Notes: generated by a model not told the origin, from the sequence alone. Shown: positions 11,173 through 22,432, counted from the stretch's first letter. The stretch: DNA of 64,000 nucleotides from Narthecium ossifragum (GCA_963920575.1 OY986966.1:16921888-16985887), one strand, 5' to 3'. Translations and numbers: made by a program.

Positions 11173-12885
11173 TCACAAGCAGCTACAAAGTTTTTTTATA
11201 TCTCCCCTCATCCCTTTCCAATAGAAGGCTTGCTCAACCCTCTTCAAGGTCCGGAGAGCTCCTGAATGGCCGCCGATAGGAGAACAATGGAACTCCTGCA
11301 AGATGTCCGCGATCAGCTCTGACTTTGGTGGAACTACTCCCCGTCCTCGATAGAAAACCATGCCGCGTCGGACGTTCCACGCCTCCTCCCTGTCGTCTTC
11401 AATTTTTTCCCCCGTCGCGCCACCCCTCAGTCCGTCTTCTTCCCTTGTCTCTGCTGGTTTGTTTCCGAGTGTACCATCACTTGGCTGGGTGCCCCTGGTC
11501 ATGCCATACTCTGAGCTGGCGTTCCCAGCGCCCTTCCCTTCCGTGATTCGTCGATGCAAAGCTTGCAAATACTCGTTTTCCTCGTTGAGCCGCTGTAATT
11601 TATTCCAGATGGGAGATACCGGATAAGTAACGGCATGTAACTCTGCCTCTTCTTGGCGTCTTGATAAGGCATCGGCAGTAGAGTTTTCCTTGCCAGGCCG
11701 GTACCTGATTTCATAGTCATACCCCAGAAGCTTCGAAACCCATTTTTGCTGCTCGGGAGTCACGACACGCTGCTCTAAAAAATACTTGAGGCTCTTCTGA
11801 TCAGTCTGAATGATGAATGTTCTCCCCATCAGGTATGGTCGCCATACTCGGACTGCCTCAATAATGGCTAACATTTCTTTGGCATACGCTGACCATGACT
11901 GTTTTGTTGGAGCTATTGCTTTGCTCATGTAGGCTATCGGACGCCCAGCCTGCATGAGGACCGCCCCAATCCCATCTCCGGATGCATCTGTCTCAACTGT
12001 GAATGTTTCTTCGAAGTTAGGCAGGGCTAACACCGGGGTCATCGACATGGCCTCCTTGAGTGTTTGAAAGGCCTTCTCTGCTTCTAGGCTCCACACAAAC
12101 TGACCTTTCTTGAGCAACGTCGTCAACGCGGCTGCAATTTTACCATAGTTTTTTACGAACTTCCGGTAGTACCCAGTAAGTCCCAAAAACCCGCGCAGCT
12201 CAATGACGTTCTTTGGTGTCGGCCATCGTTGCATGGCAGCAATTTTCTGGGGATCGGCACGAACTCCAGCATGCGAGATGATATGCCCCAAGTAGTCAAC
12301 CTCTTCTCTGGCAAACACACACTTGGACGGTTTTATAAAAGATTTGTTAGCTTGCAGAATTCCAAGAACTAACCTGAGGTGGTTAAGATGCTCCCTCCAT
12401 TCCTTACTTTATATCAATATATCATCGAAGAAGACGAGCAAAAATTTCCGGAGATACGGTCGGAATAAGTTGTTCATGATGGCCTGAAAGGTGGATGGTG
12501 CGTTGCACAACCCAAATGGCATGACGACGTATTCATAGTGACCACTATGGGTACGGAATGCCGTCTTATGTATGTCGTCTGGGTGCACTCGTATCTGATG
12601 GTATCCCGCCCGCAAATCCAATTTCGAGAAGTAGGTCGCCCCGTGCAGCTCGTCTATCATATCCTCCACGGTCGGAATAGGGAACCTGTCCTTGACTGTC
12701 ACCGAATTTAAACTCCTATAATCAGTACAAAATCTCCATGTGCCATCCTTCTTCCGTACCAAGAGAACAGGCGAAGAAAAAGGGCTCGTGCTTGGCCGGA
12801 TTAACCCTGTCTTCATCATCTCCGCAACTTGACGCTCTATCTCATTTTTTTGATAATGAGCATAGCGATATGGTCGCACATTCAC
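11173..12885 (-). pseudogene. reverse transcriptase and RNase H part of pol, broken
   Basis: From 12885 the frame reads [17 protein letters not shown], then the reverse transcriptase with the FFDDILI catalytic motif, the connection domain (DYLGHIIS), and RNase H (FTVETDASGDGIGAVLMQ, then YFLEQRVVTPEQQKW). The frame is broken by a TAA at 12409-12411 directly after the catalytic FDDILI and shifted relative to gag at about 12883. After RNase H comes the integrase zinc region, ending at the frameshift near 11190. Confidence 0.88.
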
Positions 12886-14660
12886 CGCATGGCTCCTTCC
12901 ATCAGCGGAATTCGGTGCACCGAATCCCTGTCCGGCGGCAATCCTGTGGGTTTGGAAAGTACCGTTGAGAACTCTTGTAAAATTTTCTGGACTTCGATGG
13001 TATTCTTGTTTCCGCTTTCCTCTGCTGCTGGTTCAATATGAAGAGAGAAAAGTTCACCCCCAGCTCGATACGCGCGCTCGATCCCATGGCTAGAAGCTTG
13101 CTGAGGTGCGCCGGGTTGGCACGCGGTGATGCTGAACTCCTTACCTCCTTGCTGGAATTTCATGCTCATCGTCCTCCAATCGCACAACACGGAACCCAGC
13201 TTCTCCAGCCATTCAATTTCAAGCACCACGTCCAATCCTTTCAAGGGAATAGAGTATAGAGTTGTTATGAATTCATACCCTTGAATTGAAATGGACACAT
13301 TCTGAAATTTTTCCCTGCACATGAGTCTTTGTCCATTAGCCACCTTCACGGCAAATTTGTCCACTTGCGTTACTGCCAACCCCAACCGGCTTGCCACACC
13401 ATCGTTAATGAAATTATGCGTCGACCCACTATCTATCAAGATGGTTATCTGTTGCTTTCCCAAAAGAGCGCGCACTCGCATTGTCTTCGGCCCGGAGTGG
13501 CCTGCTAAAGCATGTAAAGAAATAGATGGTCCACCCTCGTTATACACCATCTCTTCCTCTTGGCTGCCCTCAACGGTGCTCTTTTGGAAGGCTGCTTCTT
13601 GATCTCCCCATTCTCCTTCATCTTCGTCCGGCTCTACGAGAAAGGCTTGTGGTCTCTGGCATCGATGTCCGGGTACAAATCGTTCGTTACAATTGAAGCA
13701 TAGACCTTTCTCTCTCCTTTTTTGCATCTCCTCCCATGAGAGTCGCCGGACATTAGTCGGGGCTCGATTGGGCGGTCCAGCAATCCGTCCCCTGTTTGGT
13801 GCCCCCATGGCCAGGGTGGTTTGACCACCGTGCCCACTCACTCCCGTGCTTGTGCCACTTCTTTGCATGGGCCGGTTTGGCTCGACCCGAAGTCGCTCTT
13901 GATGCTGCTGTTGCAGTTTTTCGTCGGCTAACCTTGCCATCTCAATAGTACTCACCAACGTCGTCGGTCGAAACATCCGGACCTCTGCTGCAATATTACC
14001 TTGCAGGCCTCCCAGAAAGGTCCCAATCAAGGCAGATTCTGGCCATCCCGAGACACGGTTAGCTAATATCTCGAACTCCTCCAGAGTCCCCCTTTGTTTG
14101 ATCCGCGATAGGGCCTCGTCGTAGTTGATGTAGTTAATTTTCCCAAACCTAGCCTTAAGCTCTCGCACAAAGGTCTCCCATGCAATCACTGAGTTAGTCA
14201 TTCGGGACTTACGTTGAAGCCATTGCCACCATTGATTAGCTACCTCCTCCAGATGATAAGAAGCCAACCTCACACGCTGGTCTGCTGGTGTGTTCTGGAT
14301 ATCAAAAAACTGCTCCGCCCTGTTCAGCCAAGTTGTTGGATCGCCCCCTCCAAAATTTGGAAACTCCATCTGCATCTGTTGGTGACTACCTTCCTCACCA
14401 CCTCTATCATGCAGGAACCGTCCTCCTCCAGAGCCGCGCCCTCCCCCATGGACTGAAGATCCATCATAGTCAACGTGTGGACCCTCCGATCTCCCAGTCA
14501 AGGCATCCATCCGTCGTAGAATTTCTTGCATGGTACCGTCGATGCTTGTGAATCTTGCTTCTAGAACACTGATCCGATCGCCGGCAACGGCCATGACCGC
14601 CTGCTTCTCTTCCGCATCTTGCTCGAGCGCGTCGAGCCGTTCCTTGTTCGCACCCACCAT
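12882..14660 (-). CDS. gag-protease open frame of the Reina-like element
   Basis: 592 residues, intact. The N-terminal part (about 1-60) looks like a coiled coil with [12 protein letters not shown]. The retrotransposon gag domain spans roughly 110-260 ([25 protein letters not shown]), a CCHC-type zinc knuckle starts [14 protein letters not shown] (about 320), and the aspartic protease has [12 protein letters not shown] (about 410). Gag packages element RNA; the protease cuts the polyprotein. The frame ends in a TGA where reverse transcriptase would follow in another frame, so a full polyprotein cannot be made. Confidence 0.85.
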   Translation of the reverse strand: MVGANKERLDALEQDAEEKQAVMAVAGDRISVLEARFTSIDGTMQEILRRMDALTGRSEGPHVDYDGSSVHGGGRGSGGGRFLHDRGGEEGSHQQMQMEFPNFGGGDPTTWLNRAEQFFDIQNTPADQRVRLASYHLEEVANQWWQWLQRKSRMTNSVIAWETFVRELKARFGKINYINYDEALSRIKQRGTLEEFEILANRVSGWPESALIGTFLGGLQGNIAAEVRMFRPTTLVSTIEMARLADEKLQQQHQERLRVEPNRPMQRSGTSTGVSGHGGQTTLAMGAPNRGRIAGPPNRAPTNVRRLSWEEMQKRREKGLCFNCNERFVPGHRCQRPQAFLVEPDEDEGEWGDQEAAFQKSTVEGSQEEEMVYNEGGPSISLHALAGHSGPKTMRVRALLGKQQITILIDSGSTHNFINDGVASRLGLAVTQVDKFAVKVANGQRLMCREKFQNVSISIQGYEFITTLYSIPLKGLDVVLEIEWLEKLGSVLCDWRTMSMKFQQGGKEFSITACQPGAPQQASSHGIERAYRAGGELFSLHIEPAAEESGNKNTIEVQKILQEFSTVLSKPTGLPPDRDSVHRIPLMEGAMR

Positions 14661-14689
14661 CGTGCTAGGATCAAGGCTCTGGTACCAAT

Positions 14690-15064
14690 TGATAGAAACC
14701 GGATTGTCCTGTTAAAAATAAAAGATGGAAAAACCTCTGTTGATGGCCGAGGAGACCCCAAACCTTCCAATTTATGGCTGGAAGAACCCCCAATATTATT
14801 GCTGATCAGAAACTCCACAAGGAAGACATACCTTCTCTCCACCCAAAAGATAACCCTAGACTTACAACTCTCTGCTTAAATAAAGCTCTGCTCCTACATC
14901 CCATAATCCCCGCGACACCTACACATCACCCATACTAATCCGACTCAAACCTAGTTAATTAAACTAATATATATGTATGACTCCTACTCAACCCAGCATA
15001 CTCATACTCCTAATGGTACTTGGGATTTGGCTTCTTTGCTCGGCCGGATCTCCTGGCTCTATCA
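14690..15064 (-). repeat. 5' LTR of the Reina-like element
   Basis: 375 bases, matching 9627-9997 apart from a handful of substitutions and a 4-base insertion (tatatata versus tata) near 14970. It abuts the primer-binding site at its left edge. The divergence of about 1.6 percent points to a recent insertion. Confidence 0.92.
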
Positions 15065-15735
15065 AGAAATCGATAAAACTGTCAAAAAAGGAAAGTTTTC
15101 ACTGAAACTGAGATTTCGGGTCAAAGGAAAAGGAATTCGACGATTTGACGAGCAGTCATGGAGAGATCGAAGATCTCCAATGATAAATGACGGGCTCGTC
15201 GAGCCGGTCGTTTCGACTGGTCGCACTCCCCGATCGGACACCCGGATTAAAAGTTATGCCCATTCGACGGTCGGGGTTGCCCGGGTTTTGTCCTGCATCA
15301 GTAAGTTTGGTTCCGTTTGATTCTTTAAAAACGTGTTTGAATAAAATTCGATTCTTTGGTTCTGCACTGAGAACCGAACCGAGAACCGAATGCTCACCCC
15401 TACTTGAGGATGCTGGCTTTCCCAATCTGCTGCTTGTGGCCGTACTGAATAGAGAATAGCGTATCTCTATTCTTTCGTCCATTTTGCTTTGTGATGCTAG
15501 AGAGTTACTATTATGTTCCTTCCATGTGTGCTTCCTGTATCTTTTGATGTGCAGTATAGCGAGCTGCTGCTACTGCAGAACCCTAATGTCGGGTTAATAT
15601 GCTATTGCATTATGGATGTTAAACCTGGATGTTTTCTTGGGCTGTTTAGCAATTAGCTAGTTTCTGTTTTCTCTTCAGCCAAACGTCATGCTGGTTAGCT
15701 GGCTGTTTATCTCGTTCTGTTATGTGTGAAAGGTT

Positions 15736-16400
15736 CTAAGCACTAGCTTCTAGTACCTGATCGAGCACCTGCCCAGTGTTGCTGCTTGCAGGATTTAGAG
15801 GTTGTTCTCATGACTGTTCTCATGACTTACTTAATCCCTGCAATCATTTTCTCATCATCTTCAAGTGAAAGGCTCAATTTCAGATATCAAATACAAAATG
15901 ATTTAGTATGCTTTGACATGTCCACTATTCTGCATTCATTAACAGAGTATCAACATACAAATAGTGTACTTACAAAGCTTGAGGTTCTATTTTCTCATGC
16001 TAAAGGTATACATTGTGTGTCCTGGAAAATGCCCAAAAAAGAAAAAAACAGAGCCAGCGTTGGTTCAATCAATGCTAGTATGAAACATTGCTGGATTCAC
16101 TGCCACCTCTCTAAACCTTGTACATCAACTCACTTCTCTCCATTCCAACAAACTAACAATGCACATTTCAGAATAGAATTCTCATCCTAAAAAGCACACA
16201 TCAGGTCCTGAAAAGCGCCAGAAAAACAGAGCCAGCTTTGGTTCTATCAATACTTGCACTGAAACACTGCTGGATTCATTGACATCTCTCTAAAACTCGT
16301 ACATCAACTCACCACTGCCCTGTTTTTCGAAGGAGAAGTTTAGACTGGGATCAATTAACTAAGTATATTATAAGCTTAAGCAAACTTACAAGATTCACAC
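15736..16400. other. intergenic with a 178-base-spaced direct repeat
   Basis: Two diverged copies of about 105 bases start near 16035 and 16212. The common words are cagagccagc, tggttc, ctggattca and tacatcaactca. The region may hold the 3' untranslated part of the minus-strand gene that ends at 16401. No open frame is convincing. Confidence 0.5.
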
Positions 16401-16904
16401 CTAAAAGGCATGATAGGAGATCCTCAACTGGATGCAGTCGAGGAATACCCGCAAGCGTACCAGGCACATTCCTTGGCAGCTCCCAAAATACATGTACGTC
16501 CTGGCAGGCACGTTCCCATCCACCATATAGAATTGTCCATCTATGTACGTCCCGTCGCTGAAGAACATAACTGTACGCGCATCCGGCTCATGCGGTGCAT
16601 GAACCGGAATCGGGCCAAAAACGTCCGGGAATTGAAATGCTTGATCATGTTCCGGCCAAAGTGAAACCAAGATAGAGGCATCTTGTAAGCTAAATTGGTA
16701 TCTCGAGATGAAATATATTCCCCTATATTGGTCATGCTCACCACTGTGGGTTACGTACATGGTGTAATTACCCCAGTCCCATATAGTATCCATTTCAAGT
16801 TCAGTTGCCGAGTATTCATGGAATATCTGTCTATATGGTTGATCAAACCTCAGATCCAAAATTCGTCCGGGAAGCGGGATGGTAATTCTTTCGAATTGTG
16901 CCAT
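16401..16904 (-). CDS. unrecognised protein, 167 residues
   Basis: I do not recognise the product. It begins MAQFERITIPLPGRI and ends in CIQLRISYHAF, is rich in aromatic residues and has no obvious membrane segment or signal peptide. I chose the ATG at 16904 because a good 3' splice site (ttacag, boundary at 16943/16944) removes the earlier in-frame ATG at 16952. Upstream on the minus strand are an exon ending at a strong donor (gcaag|gtacgt, boundary at 18030/18029) and a TATA box near 18200-18208, so the gene would have a noncoding first exon and a 1.09 kb leader intron. It is uninterrupted among decayed transposons, which suggests a real or recently active gene. It could also be part of an unknown transposon. 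Confidence 0.5.
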   Translation of the reverse strand: MAQFERITIPLPGRILDLRFDQPYRQIFHEYSATELEMDTIWDWGNYTMYVTHSGEHDQYRGIYFISRYQFSLQDASILVSLWPEHDQAFQFPDVFGPIPVHAPHEPDARTVMFFSDGTYIDGQFYMVDGNVPARTYMYFGSCQGMCLVRLRVFLDCIQLRISYHAF

Positions 16905-16943
16905 CCCGAAAGAACAAGAGGATCTTTCTTTGTTCCTTAGAAT

Positions 16944-18029
16944 CTGTAACATGAATCAGGTTAGAAATTCATGACAACATGAACAGCTAAAGAACTCCCC
17001 CAGCCTTTTGAAATATGTTAGAATACTATATATGGCTGGGTATAGTAATACATTTGAACAAAATGATTAATAGTGAAGATCAGAGGCTCAGCTGGATATG
17101 GTAATAATATCTACCTAGCTAGGAACTTGTACGTAGTAGTTTAAAGTTTCTCTAAAGATCTATACCTACATTGTTTCTATTATGTGTTAATCCACTATTT
17201 GTGTCATGTAATACTAATTAAGTCATGCAAGAAAGTGGATTATTTGAAGATTCACATGATATACTTGTAACAGTATGAAGTATAATACTCATACTAAAAC
17301 CTGTGCAAACATTTGGTCATAGAAATCCTCTTATCTAAAGAACTTGTGCGAGAATTTGTTTGTACATGAATACCTAACATAACTCAGGCAAGGACAAGAA
17401 GTGATACTATAACAACGTCTAAGAAAGATAGAAAACCCTAAAGATGGCATCTGGACAAGAAGAACCCTAATTAAAGAAAACGACTAAAGCTAGCCAGAAC
17501 CCTTCCCAATAAAGAGCAAGGCAAAAGAACAAGACAAGCACGTAGGGTATACCTAAACTGTGCAACCATTAAGCCATGCAAATTAATCCTGATCCTCGTC
17601 TTGTTTAAAGAACTTTTACGCGCGAAGTTTCTACATGAACACCTAATAGAACTCAGGCAAGAACAAGAAGGGATACGTAAAGAAGATATAGTTTTGATAG
17701 AAAACCCTAAACATGGAATGTGGACAAGAAGAAGCCTAATTAAAGAAATCCACTGAAGCCAGAACCAAGAGCAAGACAAAAGAACAAGACAAGCACGTAG
17801 GTACGTAAACCGTGCAACCATTTAGCCATGGAAATCCTCATCCTAGTCTCATCTAAATAACTTTCACTAGAATTTGTACAAGCACATCTAACTGAATTCA
17901 GGGAAGAACAAGAAGGCATACTTAAAGAAGGTATAATAAAGATAGAACACCCTAAACATGGAATGTGGACAAGAAGAAAACTAATTGAAGAAAACCACAA
18001 AGGAACGAGACAAGCTCGTAGGTACGTAC
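16944..18029 (-). repeat. leader intron made of three tandem ~250 bp units
   Basis: Three diverged units share the order: cgtaggtacgt-like word, (a/t)gccatg, ttgtacatgaa/agcacatct, actcaggcaag(a/g), then ccctaaacatggaatgtggacaagaag. Matching points are near 17339, 17608 and 17857 (spacing about 269 and 249). Each unit starts, in the minus direction, with a copy of the sequence at the splice donor, so the units look like duplications of the exon-intron border. The part of the intron between 16944 and about 17300 is AT-rich and unique. Confidence 0.7.
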
Positions 18030-18210
18030 CTTGCAAGTTGAAAGGCTCGAGTGAGCAGGAGGGATTCAGGAAGGATAGATTTCTTGAAGGTCTGGAAATC
18101 TTTTTTGCCGCTACTTCTTGATAGGAGAAGCTTCTTTCAGATGAGTGTAGCCGCGACTTCTTCTGAACGTTTGGCTTGCGGTACTTTATATTTGAAGTTT
18201 TATATAATTT
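18030..18210 (-). promoter_or_regulatory. TATA box and noncoding first exon of the 16.4 kb gene
   Basis: On the minus strand attatataaaac (plus 18198-18208) is followed about 30 bases later by the likely start of an exon that runs to the donor at 18030. The first exon has no ATG that opens a long frame into the coding exon. The LINE at 18349 lies only about 140 bases upstream of this TATA box, so little native promoter may remain. Confidence 0.45.
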
Positions 18211-18383
18211 TAAACCGCCAATGAGCTGTGAATATTTCTTGTCATATAGCGTTGCACTTTTAGCGACTTGTACTTTTGTCAAGGGTTCAGATTGAATGTG
18301 GTTGTTTAAAAGTAAGAAAATTTCTCCGTTTGAAAGCATAGGAATAGGTTTTTTTTTTTGTTTGATTAGTTGAGCCTCAATGG

Positions 18384-19420
18384 CTATGAAACTACAACAT
18401 ATAAATATACATCTAGCCCATCCTCAGGCACCCAACAAAACGAGTCCTGAGAATGTCGACACCACCGGGCCACCCCATCAGCCCAAGAATTAGCAAATCT
18501 TGGAATATACAAGAAAAATATAGACTTGAGCCCCAAAACTTCGGACCAAATGTCACGAATTGTGTCACCTACCATCGGTAGCCGCATGATCACCCCATTG
18601 ATGATATCCATCGCTAGCTTGGCATCTGATTCAACTACCAAACCCTGTACTCCACGATCCTTCGCCCACCACATGCTCCAGAGCATAGCAAACAACTCAC
18701 CATGCAATGTAGAACTAGCCCCTACCGGCCACCCCAAGGCCCACTCTACAACATCCCGTCCCCTCGGTTGCCCACTCACCATGATACCAACATCTCCAAC
18801 GACAGACTTGTCGTTCTTCAATGAAGCGTCCACTTGGATGACTGTATCACCACGCCTCTCCCCATCCGTGTCGCGACGCCTCTCCCCATTAGCACACTTT
18901 GCTGACTTCTTTCTTTGCAAAAATTCTCCTGCCAACCTTGTAGCTCTCCTTGCCAAGACACTCGCTGCCTCACCCCCACCATCAATTACAACACGATTCA
19001 TGTCCTTCCAAATGCACCACACAACATAGGCCACATAGGCTTTCATCTTTAGAACCTTCTTCTGACTCGAGGACTGAAATAGTACATCAAGGAATTGGTG
19101 GTTGTCCCATTGCCTACCACCCCCGTCAAGCATAACATCAAGCACTTGGCGTGCATAAGAACATTCAAACAGAGCATGTGTAATAAACTCTACTACACCT
19201 CCACAACGTGGGCATAACATATCGGAGACCATACAACACTTCCATAGAGCTTACTTGATCGACAGCTTCCCACGAATAGTACGCCATAAAAATTATCGCA
19301 GTCTCGGGCCTGCCAGAATGCGCCATAGGTTACAGCACACGGCCGACTACTCCAACCTCTGTGGTCTAAAAAGTTTCTGCAACTCAAAAGATTAGGCTGA
19401 GGCAGTTGAGACAGACCCTG
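18384..19420 (-). pseudogene. LINE zinc finger and RNase H domain
   Basis: The frame 19232-18384 has the reverse-transcriptase-associated zinc finger CPRCGGVVEFITHALFEC, then a plant-type RNase H with IQVDASLKND, STLHGELFAML, VVESDAKLAM and PRFANSWADGVAR, carrying the usual D-E-D acids. RNase H removes RNA from RNA-DNA hybrids. The link to the upstream domain near 19240-19420 is frameshifted. Confidence 0.8.
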
Positions 19421-19511
19421 CATTGCCCATCATCCATCTGCACTTATGCCCTGTTGGATTTGCCCGAATATTAATCTCATAGATATGCTTCCTCATCTCT
19501 TCACCGCAGAA

Positions 19512-21600
19512 CTAATCCACTTTGCCAACATCCCAATCCATGCCACTTAGAAGATCCCCCACCACTGCCTTCTGATAATCATCATCGGTAAGGAACAAAC
19601 CAGGAACCCTGATAAGCGGCTCAACACCAAACCAACAATTATAAAGGATGCTCAGTTGACTATTGAAGCTCGGTGAACACTGAACACCCTTCCACAATGC
19701 TTCAACCGCTTCACAGAGATCGCACCAATGAATTGAGTACTTAACAGATTCAATGGTTGGTAAGACACCATGCCATCTATATTTGGCTCTAGCAAATAGG
19801 GTCCAAATCGTGTCCCTCTTCTCCATGAAGGCAGCCATACGGTTCATCTTCAAGGCCCGCTGCCACACCTCATAATTCCGGAGACCTAGGCCTCCAACTT
19901 CTTTAGGCAAGCATACCTCTTTCCAAGCTACTGATGACACACCCAATCATTTACCTCTCCAAAGGAAATCTCTACTAATCTGATCCAATGTCTTAAACAC
20001 TGCCTTCGGGATCATTATGGCCACCATCACATATGTCGAAATGGTCTGCACAACTGATTTGATAAGAACAACCCATCCAGCTTCAGATAACATCTTTCCC
20101 CACCATGATAGAACTCTGGTTGCCACATTACCCACCAATTCTGAGAAATCATGCACCCCGAGTCTCTTTTCAGTGAGGGGAACACCTGTCCATACCCCTT
20201 TTGCAATTGGCAAGCCCAAAATGTGACAGAGTACGCCGTCTATCCTCCCCCACCACTTTAGAAAAACGGATGCTTGACTTTATTTTATTCATATCCAACC
20301 TCGACAATTCTTTGAACAAGATTAATTTTTGCTTCAACTTTCGGGCTTCTGATCATCAAGCCTTGGAGACCAACAAACAATCATCCGCGTATAAAAGATG
20401 CGACACTGAGAAATCTGACTTCTGCCGACATGTTTGATGGATCCTTGAGGATTCAGGAAAGAACTTCATGCACAACAAGAAATAAGGATGGAGACAAAGG
20501 ATCGCCTTACTGTAACCCACACTTTGAAGATATCCTTCCATGAAGCTTCCCATTGATGATAAGAGACAACCAGGCACCGGTAACACATGCCATGACTCAA
20601 GCAATCCACTTACTCGAAAAATTCATAATCCGCAACACCCTTTCAAGGAAACTCCATTTGACCTTATCATATGTTGATTTCAAATCAACCTTTGTCACAA
20701 ATAAAATGTGAGTTTTTCGAGCTATCCTCATAGAGTGAAGTATCTCTTTGGCCACATCTATATTGTCATGAATACTTCGACCCAAGATAAATATCGATTG
20801 CTCACAATCATTAACCGTATCAAGAATGCATTTCATACGATTAGCAATTATAATAGTAATCACATTGTCTTCAACATTGCAAAGGCTTATTGCCCAGAAA
20901 TCTTTCACCTTTCATGGAAATTTACATTTAAGAATAAATGATAGGAAGGTCTCACAGTCCGAGGGCAGCCCGCATGTCTCGAATAAATCCTTGACCACAA
21001 CCACCAACTCGCATCCCACAATATCCTAGTTTTTAATGTAGAAGTCCACTGGTACTCCATCTGGTCCTGGACACTTGCTACGACCCATGCCAAAAATAGC
21101 TGCTTTGACCTTTGCCTCAGTAACCTCTTTCTCTCGAAGACCAAAGCAATCCGCGTCAATCTTAGGTAGCTTAGGAAGGGGAAGCAAAGATGCAGACTTG
21201 TTCTCTTCCGCAGGCCACAACTTCTCAAAGTATTTGACAAACACCTTCCTAATGTCAGCCTGTTCAACTCTAGGGATGCCTTCCTCATCAACCACCTCCA
21301 GCACCCGAGATTTATGGCCTATAGAGGAATCTAGGTGGTGGATAGAGGATGAACTCCTATCCCCTGCATCCAGCCACACCTTGAGCACCCTCCACGCCAC
21401 ATGCGTTTCCTGCTGAGCTCGCACCATAGCCCACTGTGACTCTAGATCCTTATTTTGCAACTCCTCATCATTCATCAAGTCCCTAACTTCTTCCAGCATG
21501 TGCCAAGCGTCAAGACATTGCTCCGGGTGTTTGCCCATTCTAAAGATCCCTTGTTTGGCTGACCTCTTGTCCCAGCTCTTAACCAACTTCTTCATCTCTT
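19512..21600 (-). pseudogene. LINE reverse transcriptase, broken
   Basis: Pieces in order on the minus strand: the connector (ADCFGLREKEVTEAKVKAAI, GPDGVPVDFYIK, about 21060), the palm region (FWAISLCNVEDN..., KVDLKSTYDKVKW, 20600-20908), the catalytic HLLYADDCLLV (about 20370-20400), then the thumb and C-terminal section (19512-20219, with WLVLIKSVVQTIS-like text and SRDFLWRGK). At least four frame changes or stops separate the pieces. The product would copy LINE RNA at the nicked target. Confidence 0.85.
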
Positions 21601-21637
21601 CAATCTGGTAGCCAGGACATACTGAGCAAAGCCATGG

Positions 21638-22432
21638 CTATAATCCTGCCACGTTCTCGTCACAACATCTCTGAAAGGTCGACAGATTCATCCAAAAGTG
21701 CTCCATGCGAAAGATGCCAGGGCCCTGCAACATGGCCACATGATCCACAAAGACAGGAACCGGTGCATGATCTGAAGCCTTTCTAGTTAGGTATCGTACA
21801 CTTGTTCCCAACCAACATTGCTTCCACAACCCATTGCAAAGAGCTCTATCCAACCTCTTCAAGACCTTACGCCTACATGGTTGTCCATTAGTCCAAGTGA
21901 AGCGACAACCGCAAAAACCAAGGTCCTGCAACTCATTGGCACAAATGAAGCTTAGGAAGTCCCTCTCTGAATAGTTAAAGGAGAATAGGGTACCACCTTT
22001 CTTCTCTTCTGCTGGGACAAGTGCATTGAAATCTCCAGCGAGTAAATGTGGAATACTCACGTAATTCGCCCATGACAGAGCTTCCTACAACTCCCAGTGA
22101 TCTCGTGCACTTCTACCCGCATACACTACTGAGATAACAACATGGCCATAGTCCCTGGAGGTAAGAAGACCATGAACAGCTTGTCCTGACCAATTCATCA
22201 CCCTAAACCGCCCCACATCTAAACACCAGGGCGCGAGAATTCCACCTTTCCTACCAACAGATGGGATAGGAAAATAGTCACATCCATTCCCCAACTTGGT
22301 GTGTACCCAATCCAGTTTATTCGGCCGGATGAGAACATCTAGAGGGACGATAAGATTCAGGTTGTGATCACCCACCAGCTTAAAGATCGTTGATACCGCT
22401 CTCTCTCCAGCGCCGCCCCTCTAACATTCCAA
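21638..22432 (-). pseudogene. LINE AP endonuclease, broken
   Basis: The endonuclease starts near 22430 (KFLFWNVRG-type beginning) and continues through the frames at 22085-22375 and 21638-22060. Visible motifs are LLAGDFNALVPAEEK, GCRFTWTNG, LDRAL and the C-terminal SDHAPV, which belong to the AP-endonuclease fold of LINEs. It would nick target DNA. A stop near 22080 divides the frame. Confidence 0.85.

Larger units (their letters stand above)
9627..15064 (-). mobile_element. complete Reina-like Ty3/gypsy retrotransposon
   Basis: Two LTRs (9627-9997 and 14690-15064) flank one gag-pol region on the minus strand. The 5-base duplication AGAAA (9622-9626 and 15065-15069) is perfect, so both ends are original. 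A primer-binding site complementary to initiator tRNA-Met (attggtaccagagcc on the minus strand) abuts the right LTR, and a polypurine tract (aaggggggagaatga) abuts the left LTR. The short LTRs, 5.4 kb length and an integrase with a C-terminal chromodomain fit the Reina chromovirus clade. Pol is disabled (see its parts). Confidence 0.92.
9346..15300 (-). mobile_element. solo LTR split by a later gypsy insertion
   Basis: The segment has ends TGGCGCAGG...CCTGCATCA and is flanked by a perfect 5-base duplication GTAAG (9341-9345 and 15301-15305). Removing the inner gypsy element and its duplicated bases leaves about 510 bases, an LTR length, with no coding sequence. On the minus strand it starts TGATGCAGGACAAAAC, a familiar plant LTR beginning. 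It sits inside the hAT-like shell and is in turn the target of the element at 9627-15064. Confidence 0.7.
9143..15402. mobile_element. hAT-like MITE shell (outermost insertion)
   Basis: The left end begins TAGTGGTGAGTA and the right end is TGCTCACCCCTA, an inverted pair. Each is followed inward by ggttc/gaacc-rich sequence (9170-9340 and 15306-15390). This terminal type (TAGGGGTGAGCA) is frequent in plant hAT-derived MITEs. The tubulin-derived flanks share ATGCT on both sides (9138-9142 and 15410-15414), with about four extra bases on the right, so the target duplication is imperfect. The interior is occupied by a later solo LTR at 9346-15300. Confidence 0.55.
9093..15735 (+). repeat. duplicated beta-tubulin 3' end, split by nested transposons
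   Basis: 9093-9142 matches the last coding bases, stop codon and first untranslated bases of the tubulin gene (caggatatgtgaggtgttca). 15403-15735 matches the rest of the 3' untranslated region, including the ctgctgcttgtgg and gctattgcatt segments, to near 7925. Together they are about 380 bases of duplicated gene end with frequent substitutions, lying 1.5 kb downstream of the gene. All upstream coding exons are missing. The gap 9143-15402 is inserted transposon sequence. Confidence 0.85.

Noticed and set aside
12883..12886. Programmed frameshift between gag-protease and reverse transcriptase
   Set aside because: No slippery heptamer or clear downstream structure was seen, Reina-type elements usually have one frame, and several other lesions show decay.
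16905..16952. Start of the unknown gene at 16952
   Set aside because: That ATG lies in the intron side of a good acceptor (ttacag), so it would be spliced out.
18384..22430. Host genes for RNase H or endonuclease
   Set aside because: Domain order, poly-A end and many frame breaks identify a LINE.
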